Positions 16,582 through 25,060 are shown, counted from the first letter of the stretch. The stretch: 64,000 nt of DNA from CAVXYG01 sp963706835 (GCA_963706835.1 CAVPOB010000036.1:87874-151873); one strand, 5' to 3'. Program-made: numbers and translations. The notes: generated by a model from the sequence alone, not told the origin.

Positions 16582-16965
16582 TCAATTGACTCGGGGCGCG
16601 AGGCTTGGCCCGATGCGATCGGCGATGTCCGCGACGCCATCGAGTAGCCCTGAAGCGACCTCGATGACGAGCGTGTATGCCTCGTCGTTGGTGAGGGTGA
16701 GCCGATGGCCGTTGAGTCCCAGGAAAGCAATCGTCGCCGCGAGGGCCTGTCGCTTGTTGCCGTCGACCAGCGCATGGTTGCGGGCCAACGAGTGCAGCAG
16801 TGCGCCCGCCTTCTCCTCGAGACTCCCGTAGGCGTCGACCCCGAAAGCGGTTGCTTGCGGACGCGCCAGCGCCGACTGCAGCAACCCGTGGTCGCGCACG
16901 GGCACCTCAGGGCCGAGCGTTCGCCCGGCGACATGCAGCAGTTCGGGCAGGGCCAGGTAGATCAC
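16582..16965 (-). CDS. doc: Doc-type toxin (Fic/DOC fold)
   Basis: A 127-residue protein of normal Doc length. It reads LPELLHVAGRTLGPEVPVRD, GLLQSALARPQATAFG, then LHSLARNHALVDGNKRQALA with the Fic/Doc active-site motif HALVDGNKR, and LGLNGHRLTLTNDEAYTLVI after it. Doc proteins phosphorylate EF-Tu and stop translation. The GTG start overlaps the antitoxin stop by 4 bases (GTGA), so the pair is coupled. It serves as the reference for the broken Doc at 11291-11494. Confidence 0.88.
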   Translation of the reverse strand: MIYLALPELLHVAGRTLGPEVPVRDHGLLQSALARPQATAFGVDAYGSLEEKAGALLHSLARNHALVDGNKRQALAATIAFLGLNGHRLTLTNDEAYTLVIEVASGLLDGVADIADRIGPSLAPRVN

Positions 16966-17165
16966 TGGCCGAGGCGCTCCAAGGCCTCCGCATAGCGGGG
17001 CAACTCATCGTCGAGCACCTGGTCAAGCAGCTCGGCTCGACTGTGGCTCTCCACGTACTCCCGCACGGCTTGCCGGGCCACGTCCTGCATCGAACGAGAC
17101 TCCAGCTGGGCGCGGCGGCGGAGCGCCTCGGTCTCCTCATCCGTCAGTCGCAGGATCATCGCCAT
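16962..17165 (-). CDS. RHH-type antitoxin partner of Doc
   Basis: A 67-residue protein: MILRLTDEETEALRRRAQLE, then SMQDVARQAVREYVESHSRA and an acidic/helical tail. The N-terminal strand and two helices fit a CopG-like ribbon-helix-helix domain rather than the Phd fold found with P1 Doc. The start is either ATG 17165 or ATG 17159; AGGTC is better spaced for the second. A perfect inverted repeat (17173-17192) is immediately upstream. It is the first gene of the antitoxin-toxin pair and probably the repressor. Confidence 0.82.
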   Translation of the reverse strand: MAMILRLTDEETEALRRRAQLESRSMQDVARQAVREYVESHSRAELLDQVLDDELPRYAEALERLGQ

Positions 17166-17172
17166 GACCTGA

Positions 17173-17192
17173 TGGTGTCAGGGATGACACCA
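17173..17192. promoter_or_regulatory. Perfect 8-bp inverted repeat, likely operator of the Doc module
   Basis: TGGTGTCA (17173-17180) and TGACACCA (17185-17192) are exact reverse complements around GGGA. The repeat ends 8 bases from the first ATG of the antitoxin gene, so a bound RHH repressor would block the promoter or start region. Confidence 0.65.
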
Positions 17193-17475
17193 CGACTCGG
17201 GGTAGCGGCCGGATCCCACCAGGTGCCACGGTTTGTCCCGCTCTGCGTGGTCGCGGGGCCGCTCGGGTGGGCCGCAACCGAGACGCAACCGGACCGCAAC
17301 CGTGGGGGAGCAGCGTGTCGGGGCATGACGGTAGCAGGAGTGGGAGCGAGGGGCACGGACCCGTCCGGAAAGCCGGCCGCTTGGGTGCACCCCCAGTGCT
17401 GCATTCCCTTCCCAATGCTGGGTCCAGGTTCGGATGTCAGCGACGCACACCATGATCGCGCTGAATATGGTGAGT
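17193..17475. other. Divergent spacer between the Doc and second MazF modules
   Basis: About 280 bases between two divergently transcribed TA operons. No gene is supported on either strand. It must hold the promoters for both operons; the operators at each end are listed separately. Confidence 0.4.
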
Positions 17476-17514
17476 TGCTACCCTGGTAGCATCTCAACGC
17501 CTACCAGAGTAGCA
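17476..17514. promoter_or_regulatory. Tandem operator sites of the second MazF module
   Basis: TGCTACC-CT-GGTAGCA at 17476-17491 is a perfect inverted repeat, and CTACC-AGA-GTAGCA at 17501-17514 is a second, slightly degenerate copy. The pair ends 7 bases before the GTG of the RHH antitoxin, leaving no room for a normal ribosome site; the mRNA may be leaderless or nearly so. Two helically phased sites fit cooperative RHH binding. Confidence 0.7.
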
Positions 17515-17521
17515 TTCTCGT

Positions 17522-17752
17522 GTGAAGTTGAGCATCAGCCTCTCCGAGGAAGACGTCGCTGCCCTGGACCGCTACGCCGAGGCGGCGGGACTCGCCTCGC
17601 GTTCTGCGGCGATCCAGCGCGCCATCCGAATGCTGGGTGACCCCGCCTTGGACGATGCGTACGCGGCCGCGTGGGACGAGTGGGAAGCCTCGGGAGACGC
17701 AGACGCGTGGGAGACCAGTCTCGCGGACGGGCTCGCCGATGCTGCGCGGTGA
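17522..17752 (+). CDS. RHH-type antitoxin partner of the second MazF
   Basis: A 76-residue protein: MKLSISLSEEDVAALDRYAE, then GLASRSAAIQRAIRMLGD, the strand-helix-turn-helix of CopG-like repressors, followed by an acidic, Trp-containing tail (YAAAWDEWEASGDADAWE) that should bind the toxin. The GTG at 17522 comes straight after the tandem operators with no clear ribosome site. Its 3' end overlaps the mazF gene by 14 bases. It differs in sequence from the antitoxin at 16262, so each pair is probably specific. Confidence 0.87.
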   Translation: MKLSISLSEEDVAALDRYAEAAGLASRSAAIQRAIRMLGDPALDDAYAAAWDEWEASGDADAWETSLADGLADAAR

Positions 17753-18086
17753 GATCCGGTTGACCGATCTCGACCCGGCACAGGGACGCGAAGCGGGCAA
17801 GCGGCGACCAGCGGTCCTGGTCAGCAACGACCGCGCCAATGCCACCGCGGCCCGGCTGAGCCGCGGCGTGGTGACGGTGGTCCCGGTCACCAGCAACGTC
17901 ACCCGCGTCTTCCCGTTCCAGGCCCTGCTGAGCGCCGACGAGACCGGCCTGCGGGTGGACTCCAAGGCGCAATGCGAACAGGTCCGCTCGGTGTCGGTGC
18001 ACCGGTTGGGCGCGGTCATCGGGCGCGTCCCACCGCACGTCATGGAACGACTGGACGACGCTTTGCGGACACACCTCCAGCTATAG
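17739..18086 (+). CDS. mazF: MazF/PemK-type endoribonuclease toxin (second copy)
   Basis: A 115-residue protein with the motif order of MazF: MLRGEIRLTDLDPAQGREAG, KRRPAVLVSNDRAN, VVTVVPVTSNVTRVFPFQA, and LRVDSKAQCEQVRSVSVHRL. The E-P/D-x-x-G and RRPA/VSND motifs and the late Q-C-x-x-R-S block are characteristic. The ATG lies inside the end of the antitoxin gene, so translation is coupled. It is closer to canonical actinobacterial MazF than the copy at 15940. Confidence 0.9.
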   Translation: MLRGEIRLTDLDPAQGREAGKRRPAVLVSNDRANATAARLSRGVVTVVPVTSNVTRVFPFQALLSADETGLRVDSKAQCEQVRSVSVHRLGAVIGRVPPHVMERLDDALRTHLQL

Positions 18087-18329
18087 CCGGCCTCAGTGAC
18101 CGCCAGCGGGGTGACCTCCCTGCAGCTGGACCGCCGACCCATGGCCGAGAGCGGCCGGTCGGCGCGCCGGGCGGTCGCCGACATGTCGCCTCCGAATGCG
18201 AAGCCGGTGCCCCTGCGCTGTCGTCCCCGTCACCATCGCCTGCGTTGCCGGGCGGGTGAGTCTTTCGCGGCTACTAGACGATCAGGTGGGACGCGGCTCG
18301 CCTCGCGGACCTTCGCGGGCCGCTGGGCG

Positions 18330-18770
18330 ATGCAACTTCCTTGGCAACTCGCTCTGTCGGACTGGGGCCGTGAGGAATACCTCCAGCGGCTGGTCACGAC
18401 CTTGATCGTCGGCGGTGATCCGCCTCGCTGGAACACGCCCAGCAGACCGACCGAGCAGGGCCAGCGCTTCCTGCAACCCCTGGATGAAGTCGCCCACGGT
18501 GTGGAGTCGGACGGCCTGCGCCAGGTCCTGCCCGGCATGTTCGCCATGGAGGGCACCGCCAAACGGCACCTGGCCACCAACCACGTCTTCGACCAGGTCG
18601 ACGACACCACCATCCGCGTGGGCTACATCTTGACCGTGCTCGAAGCCGAGACCGCCCCGGCCGTCGTGGCCACCGCCTGGGTCACCGACACCTTCCACCA
18701 CCAGGGCGGCACCTGGCTGGTGGACGAACACGCCATCGCCATCGACGCCAGCTTCCAGGCCCCGGCATGA
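18330..18770 (+). CDS. SnoaL-like / NTF2-fold protein, start uncertain
   Basis: From the ATG at 18330 the protein is 146 residues. Residues 50-146 (LRQVLPGMFAMEGTAKRHLA, TNHVFDQVDDTTIRVGYI, WVTDTFHHQGGTWLVDEHAI) have the rhythm of the SnoaL-like or NTF2 fold: a helix, then long strands with an H-x-N-x-x-F block and a final D-x-W-x-x-x-x-x-x-I/V strand. Residues 1-45 are less typical and the frame stays open to 18096, so the N terminus is doubtful. The stop overlaps the ATG of the next gene (ATGA), forming a pair with the SDR remnant. Small-molecule isomerase or cyclase activity is possible but not shown. Confidence 0.65.
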   Translation: MQLPWQLALSDWGREEYLQRLVTTLIVGGDPPRWNTPSRPTEQGQRFLQPLDEVAHGVESDGLRQVLPGMFAMEGTAKRHLATNHVFDQVDDTTIRVGYILTVLEAETAPAVVATAWVTDTFHHQGGTWLVDEHAIAIDASFQAPA

Positions 18771-19489
18771 CCCCCGTTCCTTCCCCGACCGTGTTCGTGG
18801 CCGGCGGGGCCGGCTGAGTCGGGGCGGGGATCGTCAGCAGCTGGCTCGACGCCGGCGCGACCGTGGTCACCGTGTCACGCGACCAGACCAGGATCGATCG
18901 GCTGCGCCACGCTGCCGGCGAGGGTCATCGTGATCGGCTGATCACCGCCGTGGGGTCGGCATCCGATCCGTCGGTGGTCGGCCGGTTGGCCGATGACCAC
19001 GGCCCCTTCGACCAGGTCGTCGCCTCGATCGGGGGCGGCGGCTGGGAACTCGGCCCACTCCAGGCGATGGACGCCGAGGGATTCGCAACTGTCGTGCGCG
19101 ATGGCATCACCGCGCATTGGCAGGCAGCCAAGACCCTCCGCCCCTCCCTGAAACCTGGCGGCAGCCACGTCTTCATCAACGGCGGGGCGGCACTCGACAT
19201 CGTCCCCGGCACCGGTCCGCTCTCCCTCGTCGCCCGAGCCCAACTGACCCTTGCCGAGATCTTCGACCTCGAGCACCCGCCACCCAAACCCCGAACCGTC
19301 AGCCTGATCCTCGGCTCACCCATCGCCACTCCCCAGCGTGGCTCCCGGGTGGACCCGCACTGGCTGACACCCGGCGATGTCGGCGACGCCTGTGTGCGGA
19401 TCCATCACGGCGTCGAGGCCAGCGGACCGATCACCATCACCACCCGGGCCGACATCGCGCGACTCGGCGCCCCACCTCCGTCTGGTTGA
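18767..19489 (+). pseudogene. Short-chain dehydrogenase (SDR) with a premature TGA in the cofactor loop
   Basis: The ATG at 18767 overlaps the stop of the SnoaL-like gene. The frame reads PTVFVAGGAG, then TGA (18815-18817), then VGAGIVSSWLDAGATVVTVS and onward without interruption to 19489. The stop sits in the glycine-rich NAD(P)-binding loop, where SDRs have a sense codon (often Gly or Arg). The rest has the SDR pattern: a conserved IGGGGWELGPL stretch, then VFINGGAALDIVPGTGPLS, though the usual YxxxK is not obvious, so it belongs to an atypical NmrA/SDR branch. A single base change (CGA or GGA to TGA) explains it. About 240 residues if read through. Confidence 0.72.
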
Positions 19490-19518
19490 TCTGGTCGATG
19501 CCGTCGGAGTCCGGATCG

Positions 19519-20370
19519 CTACGGCGTGCCCGGCGGGCCGGCCCGGCGGGTACGCACGTAGAGCAGCGCATCCGACCCGAGGCGCTTGCTGCTGGAGGCA
19601 CCGTGGCCCTGGCCGGAGTAGAGGACGAGGGTGCAGTGGGGGATCAGGCGGGCGGCCTCCTCGGCGACCTCCTTGGGGACGAACATGTCCCGGTCCCCGC
19701 AGACCAGGAGGATGGGCACGCTGATCCGGGGCAGCGCGTCGCGCGCGTTGAACGCCCGTTCGGCCTCCGCCTCGACCATGATGTCGTGCCGGTAGTGCTC
19801 GTGCGGCGCCCCGCCCATCATCCGGCCCAGGCCCGGGGCCAGGATCCGGCGCAGCCACCGGTAGCGGTCCCCGGCGAGCATGTACTCGCCCATCGCCATG
19901 CCGGCGGCGATGCGGTCGCCGTCGCTGACGCCCTGGGCCATGCGGTAATCGATGTCCTTGCCCCGGTCGCTGACCTCGTGGGCGGCCCCGGCGACGATGA
20001 AGTGCTCGGCGCGGTCCGGGTGATCGGCGGCCAGGTACAGCGTGATCATCCCGCCGTACGACACGCCGAGCACCAGGTCCACGTGGCCGTCGAACTCGTC
20101 ATCGATCAGGGCGGCGTAGTCGTCGGCCATGTCGGCCACGCTGTGCCCCTGGGGCATGTTGCGGCGCCTCGTGACCACCCAGGCGCGGTAGCCGTCGTCC
20201 ACCAGCGGGCGCAGCAGCGGCTGCACCCTTCGGCGCAGCATGAAGCCCGGGGGGAGGGCATTGCCGGGTCCTCCCGGGATGAAGATGAGCGACCTCGGGC
20301 CTTCGCCCCACGTGGCATAGGCCATCGAGTTGCTGAAGACGCCCGTCTGCACCCTGTCTCGGTCCGCCAT
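19519..20370 (-). CDS. Alpha/beta hydrolase
   Basis: A 283-residue alpha/beta hydrolase with all expected parts: oxyanion region SLIFIPGGPG (residues 28-37), nucleophile elbow GVSYGG (Ser104), an acid in ILLVCGDRDMFVP, and the catalytic His in SGQGHGASS. The start ATG 20370 follows GGGAGGTTGTG. The oxyanion motif PGGPG resembles prolyl aminopeptidase- or homoserine acetyltransferase-like relatives, but no subfamily can be fixed. It stands alone, convergent with the SDR remnant. Confidence 0.86.
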   Translation of the reverse strand: MADRDRVQTGVFSNSMAYATWGEGPRSLIFIPGGPGNALPPGFMLRRRVQPLLRPLVDDGYRAWVVTRRRNMPQGHSVADMADDYAALIDDEFDGHVDLVLGVSYGGMITLYLAADHPDRAEHFIVAGAAHEVSDRGKDIDYRMAQGVSDGDRIAAGMAMGEYMLAGDRYRWLRRILAPGLGRMMGGAPHEHYRHDIMVEAEAERAFNARDALPRISVPILLVCGDRDMFVPKEVAEEAARLIPHCTLVLYSGQGHGASSSKRLGSDALLYVRTRRAGPPGTP

Positions 20371-20508
20371 CACAACCTCCCGGACTGCTGGTCGCGACCG
20401 CGCAGCGGGCCACGACGCGCGGTCTCAACTCACCGTCCTCCCCGCCGGACCCGGCGGCCAGGGCCGATCGTCCCAGCCGGGGTCGAGGCGGCAGTCCGAG
20501 GCGCCCGG

Positions 20509-21000
20509 CTACGGGGCCGGCTCGGCCGGGCCGCCGCGGTGCGCGGCTTCGATGGCCCGCTTCAGTTCGGCCAGCGTGTCATCGATCTGCCGCTCGTAGC
20601 TCCTGCCCTTGGCCGCCATCCGGATCGCCACGCCCTCCAGGAACGGGATGGGGGAGGAGAGCTCCGCCCGCCAGGTCAGCCGCGTCCCGGCCGGCGCCGG
20701 TGCGAAGGTGATCGTGTCGGTGTCCTTGGTGACGGTGTGGTGCTTGTTGACGATGCGCTCGTTGGCGACGTGCTCCTCCCGGGTCGCCTTCGCGGTGTAG
20801 GTGATGGGCAGCACGAATCGGGTGCTCCACGACCATCCCGTGACCACGCCCTCCGGCGAGGTCGCCACGTCGGTGACGGCGACCCGCCGCCCGAGCGCGC
20901 GGGCCATCGCCTGCGTCTGCCGACGCGGGTCGGCCACGAAGGCGAACACCTCCTCCACGGGGGCCTCGATCTCGATGCTCCGGGTCGCTGAACTGGTCAC
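20509..21000 (-). CDS. SRPBCC-family protein
   Basis: A 163-residue protein starting at a GTG preceded by GGAGGAGGGG. It opens TSSATRSIEIEAPVEEVFAF, the standard beta-strand and helix of the START/SRPBCC fold (EIEAPVEEVFAFVADPRR), continues with antiparallel strands (GTRLTWRAELSSPIPFLEG) and ends with a long amphipathic helix. Such proteins bind hydrophobic ligands in a cavity; some are polyketide cyclases or stress proteins. A short Ala/Pro/Gly-rich tail ends the chain. It lies upstream of the alpha/beta hydrolase on the same strand, 138 bases away, so they may share a transcript. Confidence 0.85.
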   Translation of the reverse strand: MTSSATRSIEIEAPVEEVFAFVADPRRQTQAMARALGRRVAVTDVATSPEGVVTGWSWSTRFVLPITYTAKATREEHVANERIVNKHHTVTKDTDTITFAPAPAGTRLTWRAELSSPIPFLEGVAIRMAAKGRSYERQIDDTLAELKRAIEAAHRGGPAEPAP

Positions 21001-21736
21001 GGCCCCTCCTCCCGACTCCCTGCCGGTGTCCGCACCCCCAGGCAACCACCGCAGCCGAGGCTTCTCCAGGGCCCGATGACCCAGCGGATGGGAAGGGGCC
21101 TTGGTCGAGGAGCACGCGGCCCCCTGCGCAGGGCGTGACGATCCGGTACGAGGTGCCCGACGTGGCCCGAGCCGTCGCTACGGCGGTATCGGCCGGCAAT
21201 GGCGGAGCAGTTCCGAGATCGGACCATGGCCCGGGATGACGGACGCCCCGCATCGTGGTCGCCGTCGGCGGCCTGTCGCCGCGACGCGTGCTGCACTGGT
21301 TCCCCGCAGCGGGAACGTGCTGACGCGGTGAGCGAGCAGATCCTGGCGGCGACCATCCCCCTGTTGCAGCCACGTCAGCTGTGGTTCCGCCTCACCTCGG
21401 AGACGGACGTCGTGGAGGAGCCGAACGGCCAGGAGGTCGCCGGGGACTGACGCAGCAGCCGGCGTTCGGAGGCGGCGGGGCTGCATGCGCGGACGACGCG
21501 TCCGGCCTCCGGGTCTGGCGACGGAGTGGCCGCGGCGGCAGCGAAGCAGATCGCCCCAGAGGCCGCACTTGGTCATGTCGGACCCTCGTGGCACTGTGGA
21601 TTCAGGTCAAGAGCAGGCAGCGTTGACGCCCTCCGGCGAGCTGCCTCGGCAACCGCTCGCCTCGGCACGGTGCCCCCGGAGGAAGACCGGCCCCGCCGGG
21701 AACTCGGTGGGGAACCGACGGCCCTTGGAGACACCC
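21001..21736. other. Long spacer with one possible small ORF
   Basis: About 735 bases. A plus-strand frame from a GTG at 21328 to 21450 encodes 40 residues (SEQILAATIPLLQPRQLWFR, LTSETDVVEEPNGQEVAGD) that look partly protein-like, but there is no ribosome site or family and it may be a remnant. No other gene, repeat or hairpin stood out. Confidence 0.35.
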
Positions 21737-22699
21737 ATGTCCCCCTCTGTCCCTGCATCCCTGCTGCCCCTCGCCGACGGGTTCAACCCGCGGCTTCTTC
21801 CCAACCTCACCCCGCCGGTCGCCGGCGTCCGCTCGTGGGAGTGGCTGGCCGATCCGTCGGTGGATCCGGCGCAGAAGGAGGCCTACCTGGAGCAGTTCCG
21901 GCGCGGGCCCGGGACGGTCGACCCGTGCCAGCGCGGCCTGCAGGTCGAGCCGCTCGCGACGAGCGACGTGATCGACAGCCACCTCACCCAGGACATCGTC
22001 TGGGAGCTGGCAGGTGCACCCCCGGTGACGGTGGGGTTCGGCGCGGCCACGGAAGCCGAGTCCACCGACGTCTGGCCGTTCTCGGTCCCGGTGGCCGTGA
22101 TCGGCACCGTCGCGCCGTCGCGCGATGCGGTCCGGGCGCTGGGCCGGCGCGTTCGCGAGGAACTCACCGCCTCCCTCACCGAGCAGGGGATCCGCCTGCG
22201 GACGGCGACCGCGGTCGATGTCGGCCGGCGCTGGCACGAGCCGGTCGTGATCGCCGACTACACGGTGGAGTCCATCGTCCGAACCGCCGCCCGCCTCCAC
22301 CTGCAGCCGTTCTACTCCGTCTGGCGGGTCGCGGACAGCCGCACCGTCGTGGAAGTGGTGGACGTTGCCACCGGCGATGTGGTGGCGCAAGGCTCCGGCC
22401 GTGTCGGCCAACTCAGCACCCGCACCTGCCCGATGATCCCGGGATCGCAGTGCGGCGACCTGTGCAAGGTGACCGGCGGACCCTGGATCTCGCACTCCAT
22501 CCACGCGATGGCGCGCTGGGAGAAGAAGCGGGCCCGGATGATCGACGCCCTGGGCTGCGACACCTGCGGCGACGGGGCGATCACCCTCTTCATGGGGAAG
22601 GTGATGGGTGGCGGCCGCCGGACCTACTCCGCCGCCCCCGAGCCCGGTCGCCAGAGCCGCCACGACCGCCTGGTGGCGCCGGAGGTGGAGCCGGGCTGA
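21737..22699 (+). CDS. Conserved-looking hypothetical protein with Cys-rich C terminus
   Basis: A 320-residue protein starting at an ATG after TTGGAGACACCC. I do not recognise the family. It is mainly alpha/beta without membrane segments or signal peptide, has a mid-region built of strands (VVEVVDVATGDVVAQGSG), and carries a cluster of cysteines near residues 235-280: CPMIPGSQCGDLCKVTGG and ALGCDTCGDGAI. Spacing C-x7-8-C-x3-C and C-x2-C could bind a metal or form disulfides. Codon usage is like the neighbours. It is a single gene followed by a strong hairpin at 22845. Confidence 0.68.
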   Translation: MSPSVPASLLPLADGFNPRLLPNLTPPVAGVRSWEWLADPSVDPAQKEAYLEQFRRGPGTVDPCQRGLQVEPLATSDVIDSHLTQDIVWELAGAPPVTVGFGAATEAESTDVWPFSVPVAVIGTVAPSRDAVRALGRRVREELTASLTEQGIRLRTATAVDVGRRWHEPVVIADYTVESIVRTAARLHLQPFYSVWRVADSRTVVEVVDVATGDVVAQGSGRVGQLSTRTCPMIPGSQCGDLCKVTGGPWISHSIHAMARWEKKRARMIDALGCDTCGDGAITLFMGKVMGGGRRTYSAAPEPGRQSRHDRLVAPEVEPG

Positions 22700-22844
22700 C
22701 CGCACGCCCACGCCTGCGCCGGAACCTTCGCCGCCGGTCACGTCCACGTGTACCCGGCCGGACCTGGCCATGTCGCGGGCTGCGCGGGCACGGGGACTGC
22801 CGAACCGTTGACGGGCTGCGCCGCACGCCGGGCGGGCCCCGTGT

Positions 22845-22883
22845 CCGCCTAGGCGTCGCACCGTACGTGCGACGCCTGGGCGG
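22845..22883. terminator. 17-bp stem hairpin
   Basis: CCGCCTAGGCGTCGCAC (22845-22861) pairs with GTGCGACGCCTGGGCGG (22867-22883), broken by a single G-U pair, with a five-base loop. It lies 145 bases after the hypothetical protein and before the convergent hydrolase remnant. The rest of 22700-23036 holds no supported gene. Confidence 0.65.
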
Positions 22884-23036
22884 AGGCCCGGCGCTGGGGA
22901 CGGCCGCTCGCCGCCGTCCTCGGCGCCCTGCGGTTCGTGCTCGGGCGGACGCTGTCCAGCGGTGGCCTTCGAGTGCGGTGGCCCGGGGAGCTCCTGTCGG
23001 CGCGGGCTCCCCGGGCACCTGTTGCTCAACGGCAGA

Positions 23037-24739
23037 TCAGCCGCCGACGCAGCCGGTGTCCACCGGTGCGCGGGGGCTGTCGACGAAGCTGGCGATCATC
23101 GCATCGGCGCACTGGCTGGCCGGGTCCGTCTGGCTGTACCCGGCCACGCCGTGCCCGGCGCGGGGGAACTCGACGAACTGCGACCAGGGCCCGAGCATGT
23201 CGCTGACCTGCGCCGACACGGCCGGTGGTGTGCGCAGGACATCCAGGGAACCGGCCAGCACCAGGGAGGGGACCCCGACCTGGTGGATCCGGTAGCTCTG
23301 CGCGGGTGCCGGCTCGACACCGATCTGGTCGCACACGTTCGGCATCGTGGGCTCCCCCGATAGGAGGCCCGCGTAGATCGGTTCGGCTGCGATCACTGCG
23401 GCCAGGTCGGCCGGTTCGAGCAGCGGGGCGCGGGCGGCGCACTCCACGCCGATCCAGTGGCCGTCAGATGAGGCGAGCCCCGCGAAGACGGGGTACAAGA
23501 GCGCCAGATTCAAGTCGAGCACGGTTGATGGGGAAGTAGGCCCAGCGACAGGGCGCGGTCGCCGGAGTCCCGTCGTAGTACTGCAGGTTCGCGCGAACAG
23601 TTCCAGCAGCGGCAACGTGTCCGGCACGAGCATCCCCAGATGAAGCACCCAGATCGCGTCGTCGCCGGTGTACTGCATCGGGATCCCGGTGTACGGGTCG
23701 GTCCCGCTGTAGGGGGCGGCGTCGTAGCGCGCCTTGATCGCGGCCAGGCTCGACTCCACGGCGTCGCGGTCCAGGCCTGCGGCGTCGATCCACGCCCGGA
23801 ACCCGGCCTTGCGCATGGCCAACACGCTGGCGGGATCGATCTCGGTGAACGGCGGGTGGACCGAATCGAGCACCACCAATCGCTGTCCGCCCGGCTGCTG
23901 CCGCAGCAGTTCGAGCGCCAGCGTCGTCCCGGCGGAGACCCCGTAGACGTTCCACTTCGGGACGCCGAGGGCCTGGCGCAGTGTCTGCGAGGTCCTCGGC
24001 CACGGCGGGACGGTTGTAGTCGTCGAGGTCCACGCCGGCGGCCCGCAGGGTCGCGGCGCAGTCGATGAGGGTCTGATCGACCCGCGCCTGCTCGGTGATC
24101 AGGTCGTCGGTGGTGCTGAGGTTCAGGTACCAGGCCGTGGCGGACCAGCTGAGGCCCAGCGCATCGTTCTGGCAGATCAGCGACGGTTGAGACCGCCCCG
24201 TGCCCCGTGTGTCCAGCATGATCAGGTCGCGCTGCTCGGCAAGCTGCTGCGCCCATCGCGGCAGCCCCGCCCCGGCAGGCCCGCCCCGGACTGGGTGAAC
24301 GCGTCGATGCCGGACTGGCACGGCCCGCCGGTCAGCAGCAGGTCGGGATCATCGGGCGGGTCGGCCGTGCCGGCGTGCACGAGCACCACGGGCAGGACCA
24401 CCGGTTGTCCTGCGCCATCGGCGACGTCCGGTCCGCCGGGACGGTGAGCAGCCCGCACTCGGCGTCGATGCCGGCCGGCAGCCGCCCCGCGAACTGCTCT
24501 GCGGTGCAGGGCACCATCTCGAAGTCCGGCTGGTACACCCCGCTGCCCGCCGAAGCCGGGCCGACCGCGAGGTCGGCGACGGCCGTCGCCGACAGGCCAG
24601 GTTGCGGTCGCGCCCAACCTTGTCGTCGCGGTGATCTGGGACGCTGGACAAACGAGAGGCACGGAACGCACTTGAGCCCTACGTTGGCGCTGATCCCCGC
24701 TGCTAGCAGGTCGGGCCACAGGGGACCGTGAGTCCCCAT
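23037..24739 (-). pseudogene. Secreted alpha/beta hydrolase of the tripeptidyl-aminopeptidase (TAP) type, multiply frameshifted
   Basis: About 1.7 kb of minus-strand sequence carries one hydrolase spread over several frames. In order: QPDFEMVPCTAEQFAG and CGLLTVPADRTS (near 24450), LTGGPCQSGIDAFTQSG (near 24310), LIMLDTRGTGRSQPSLICQN (near 24200), the nucleophile elbow WNVYGVSAGTTLALELLRQQ (near 23920), LVVLDSVHPP, then IHQVGVPSLVLAGSLDVLRT and FPRAGHGVAGYS, the acid and catalytic His regions. This is the motif order of TAP-like hydrolases (exported peptidases or lipases). At least four frame changes are needed, so the gene is dead unless the assembly is poor here. Its 5' end overlaps the direct repeat at 24683. 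Confidence 0.78.
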
Positions 24740-24995
24740 TCAGCCATCCCAGGATGGGAGACTCGCGGGAGTTGACGTGCTGTCAGGGCTGGGGCCAATG
24801 CGGGTCTCGACCATCGGCCCCTCGAGCGGAAGCGGGGCTGCGGCTCTGCCGGTTGAAACGGCGGCGATGCGGGAATCTCAGCACTCGTACTCCCGTAGCG
24901 GCCGCTGGTCGTGCACGACCCGGTGGCCGAGTTCCCGCAGCCTGGCCTCGATGGCCTCCGAATCGCCGAGGTCCAGCCAGTCGGCCAGTTCGTAG
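24683..24995. repeat. Direct repeat copy A (313 bp)
   Basis: This segment recurs as copy B at 27035-27348, an offset of about 2352 bases. An 83-base core (24904-24986 in this copy) is identical in the two, and the rest shows scattered substitutions and one-base indels. It covers the 3' end of a coding sequence (see 24878-25060) plus the following spacer with an inverted GAGTC/GACTC hairpin. Confidence 0.85.
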
Positions 24996-25060
24996 GCAGC
25001 GACCTTGTGGTGTCGGAGCAGGACGAGCACTACTTCCAGTTCCTGCCCGCGCTGAAGCAT
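24878..25060 (-). pseudogene. Truncated paralogue of the hypothetical gene at 27135
   Basis: A 60-codon frame whose middle, ELADWLDLGDSEAIEARLRE then LGHRVVHDQRPLREYEC, matches the C-terminal region of the protein at 27135-27755 (EPADWLDLGDSEAIEARLRE, LGHRVVHDQRLLGEYQY). The first 25 residues are different, and about 150 N-terminal residues of the paralogue are absent. There is no ribosome site. It is part of the duplicated block, so it is best seen as a fragment left by duplication. It ends at TGA 24878 where the other copy reads through, which suggests the natural C terminus was near this point. Confidence 0.68.

Noticed and set aside
18815..18817. TGA in the SDR gene as a possible selenocysteine codon
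   Set aside because: The position is in a glycine-rich cofactor loop where selenocysteine has no known role, and no SECIS-like structure was seen next to it.
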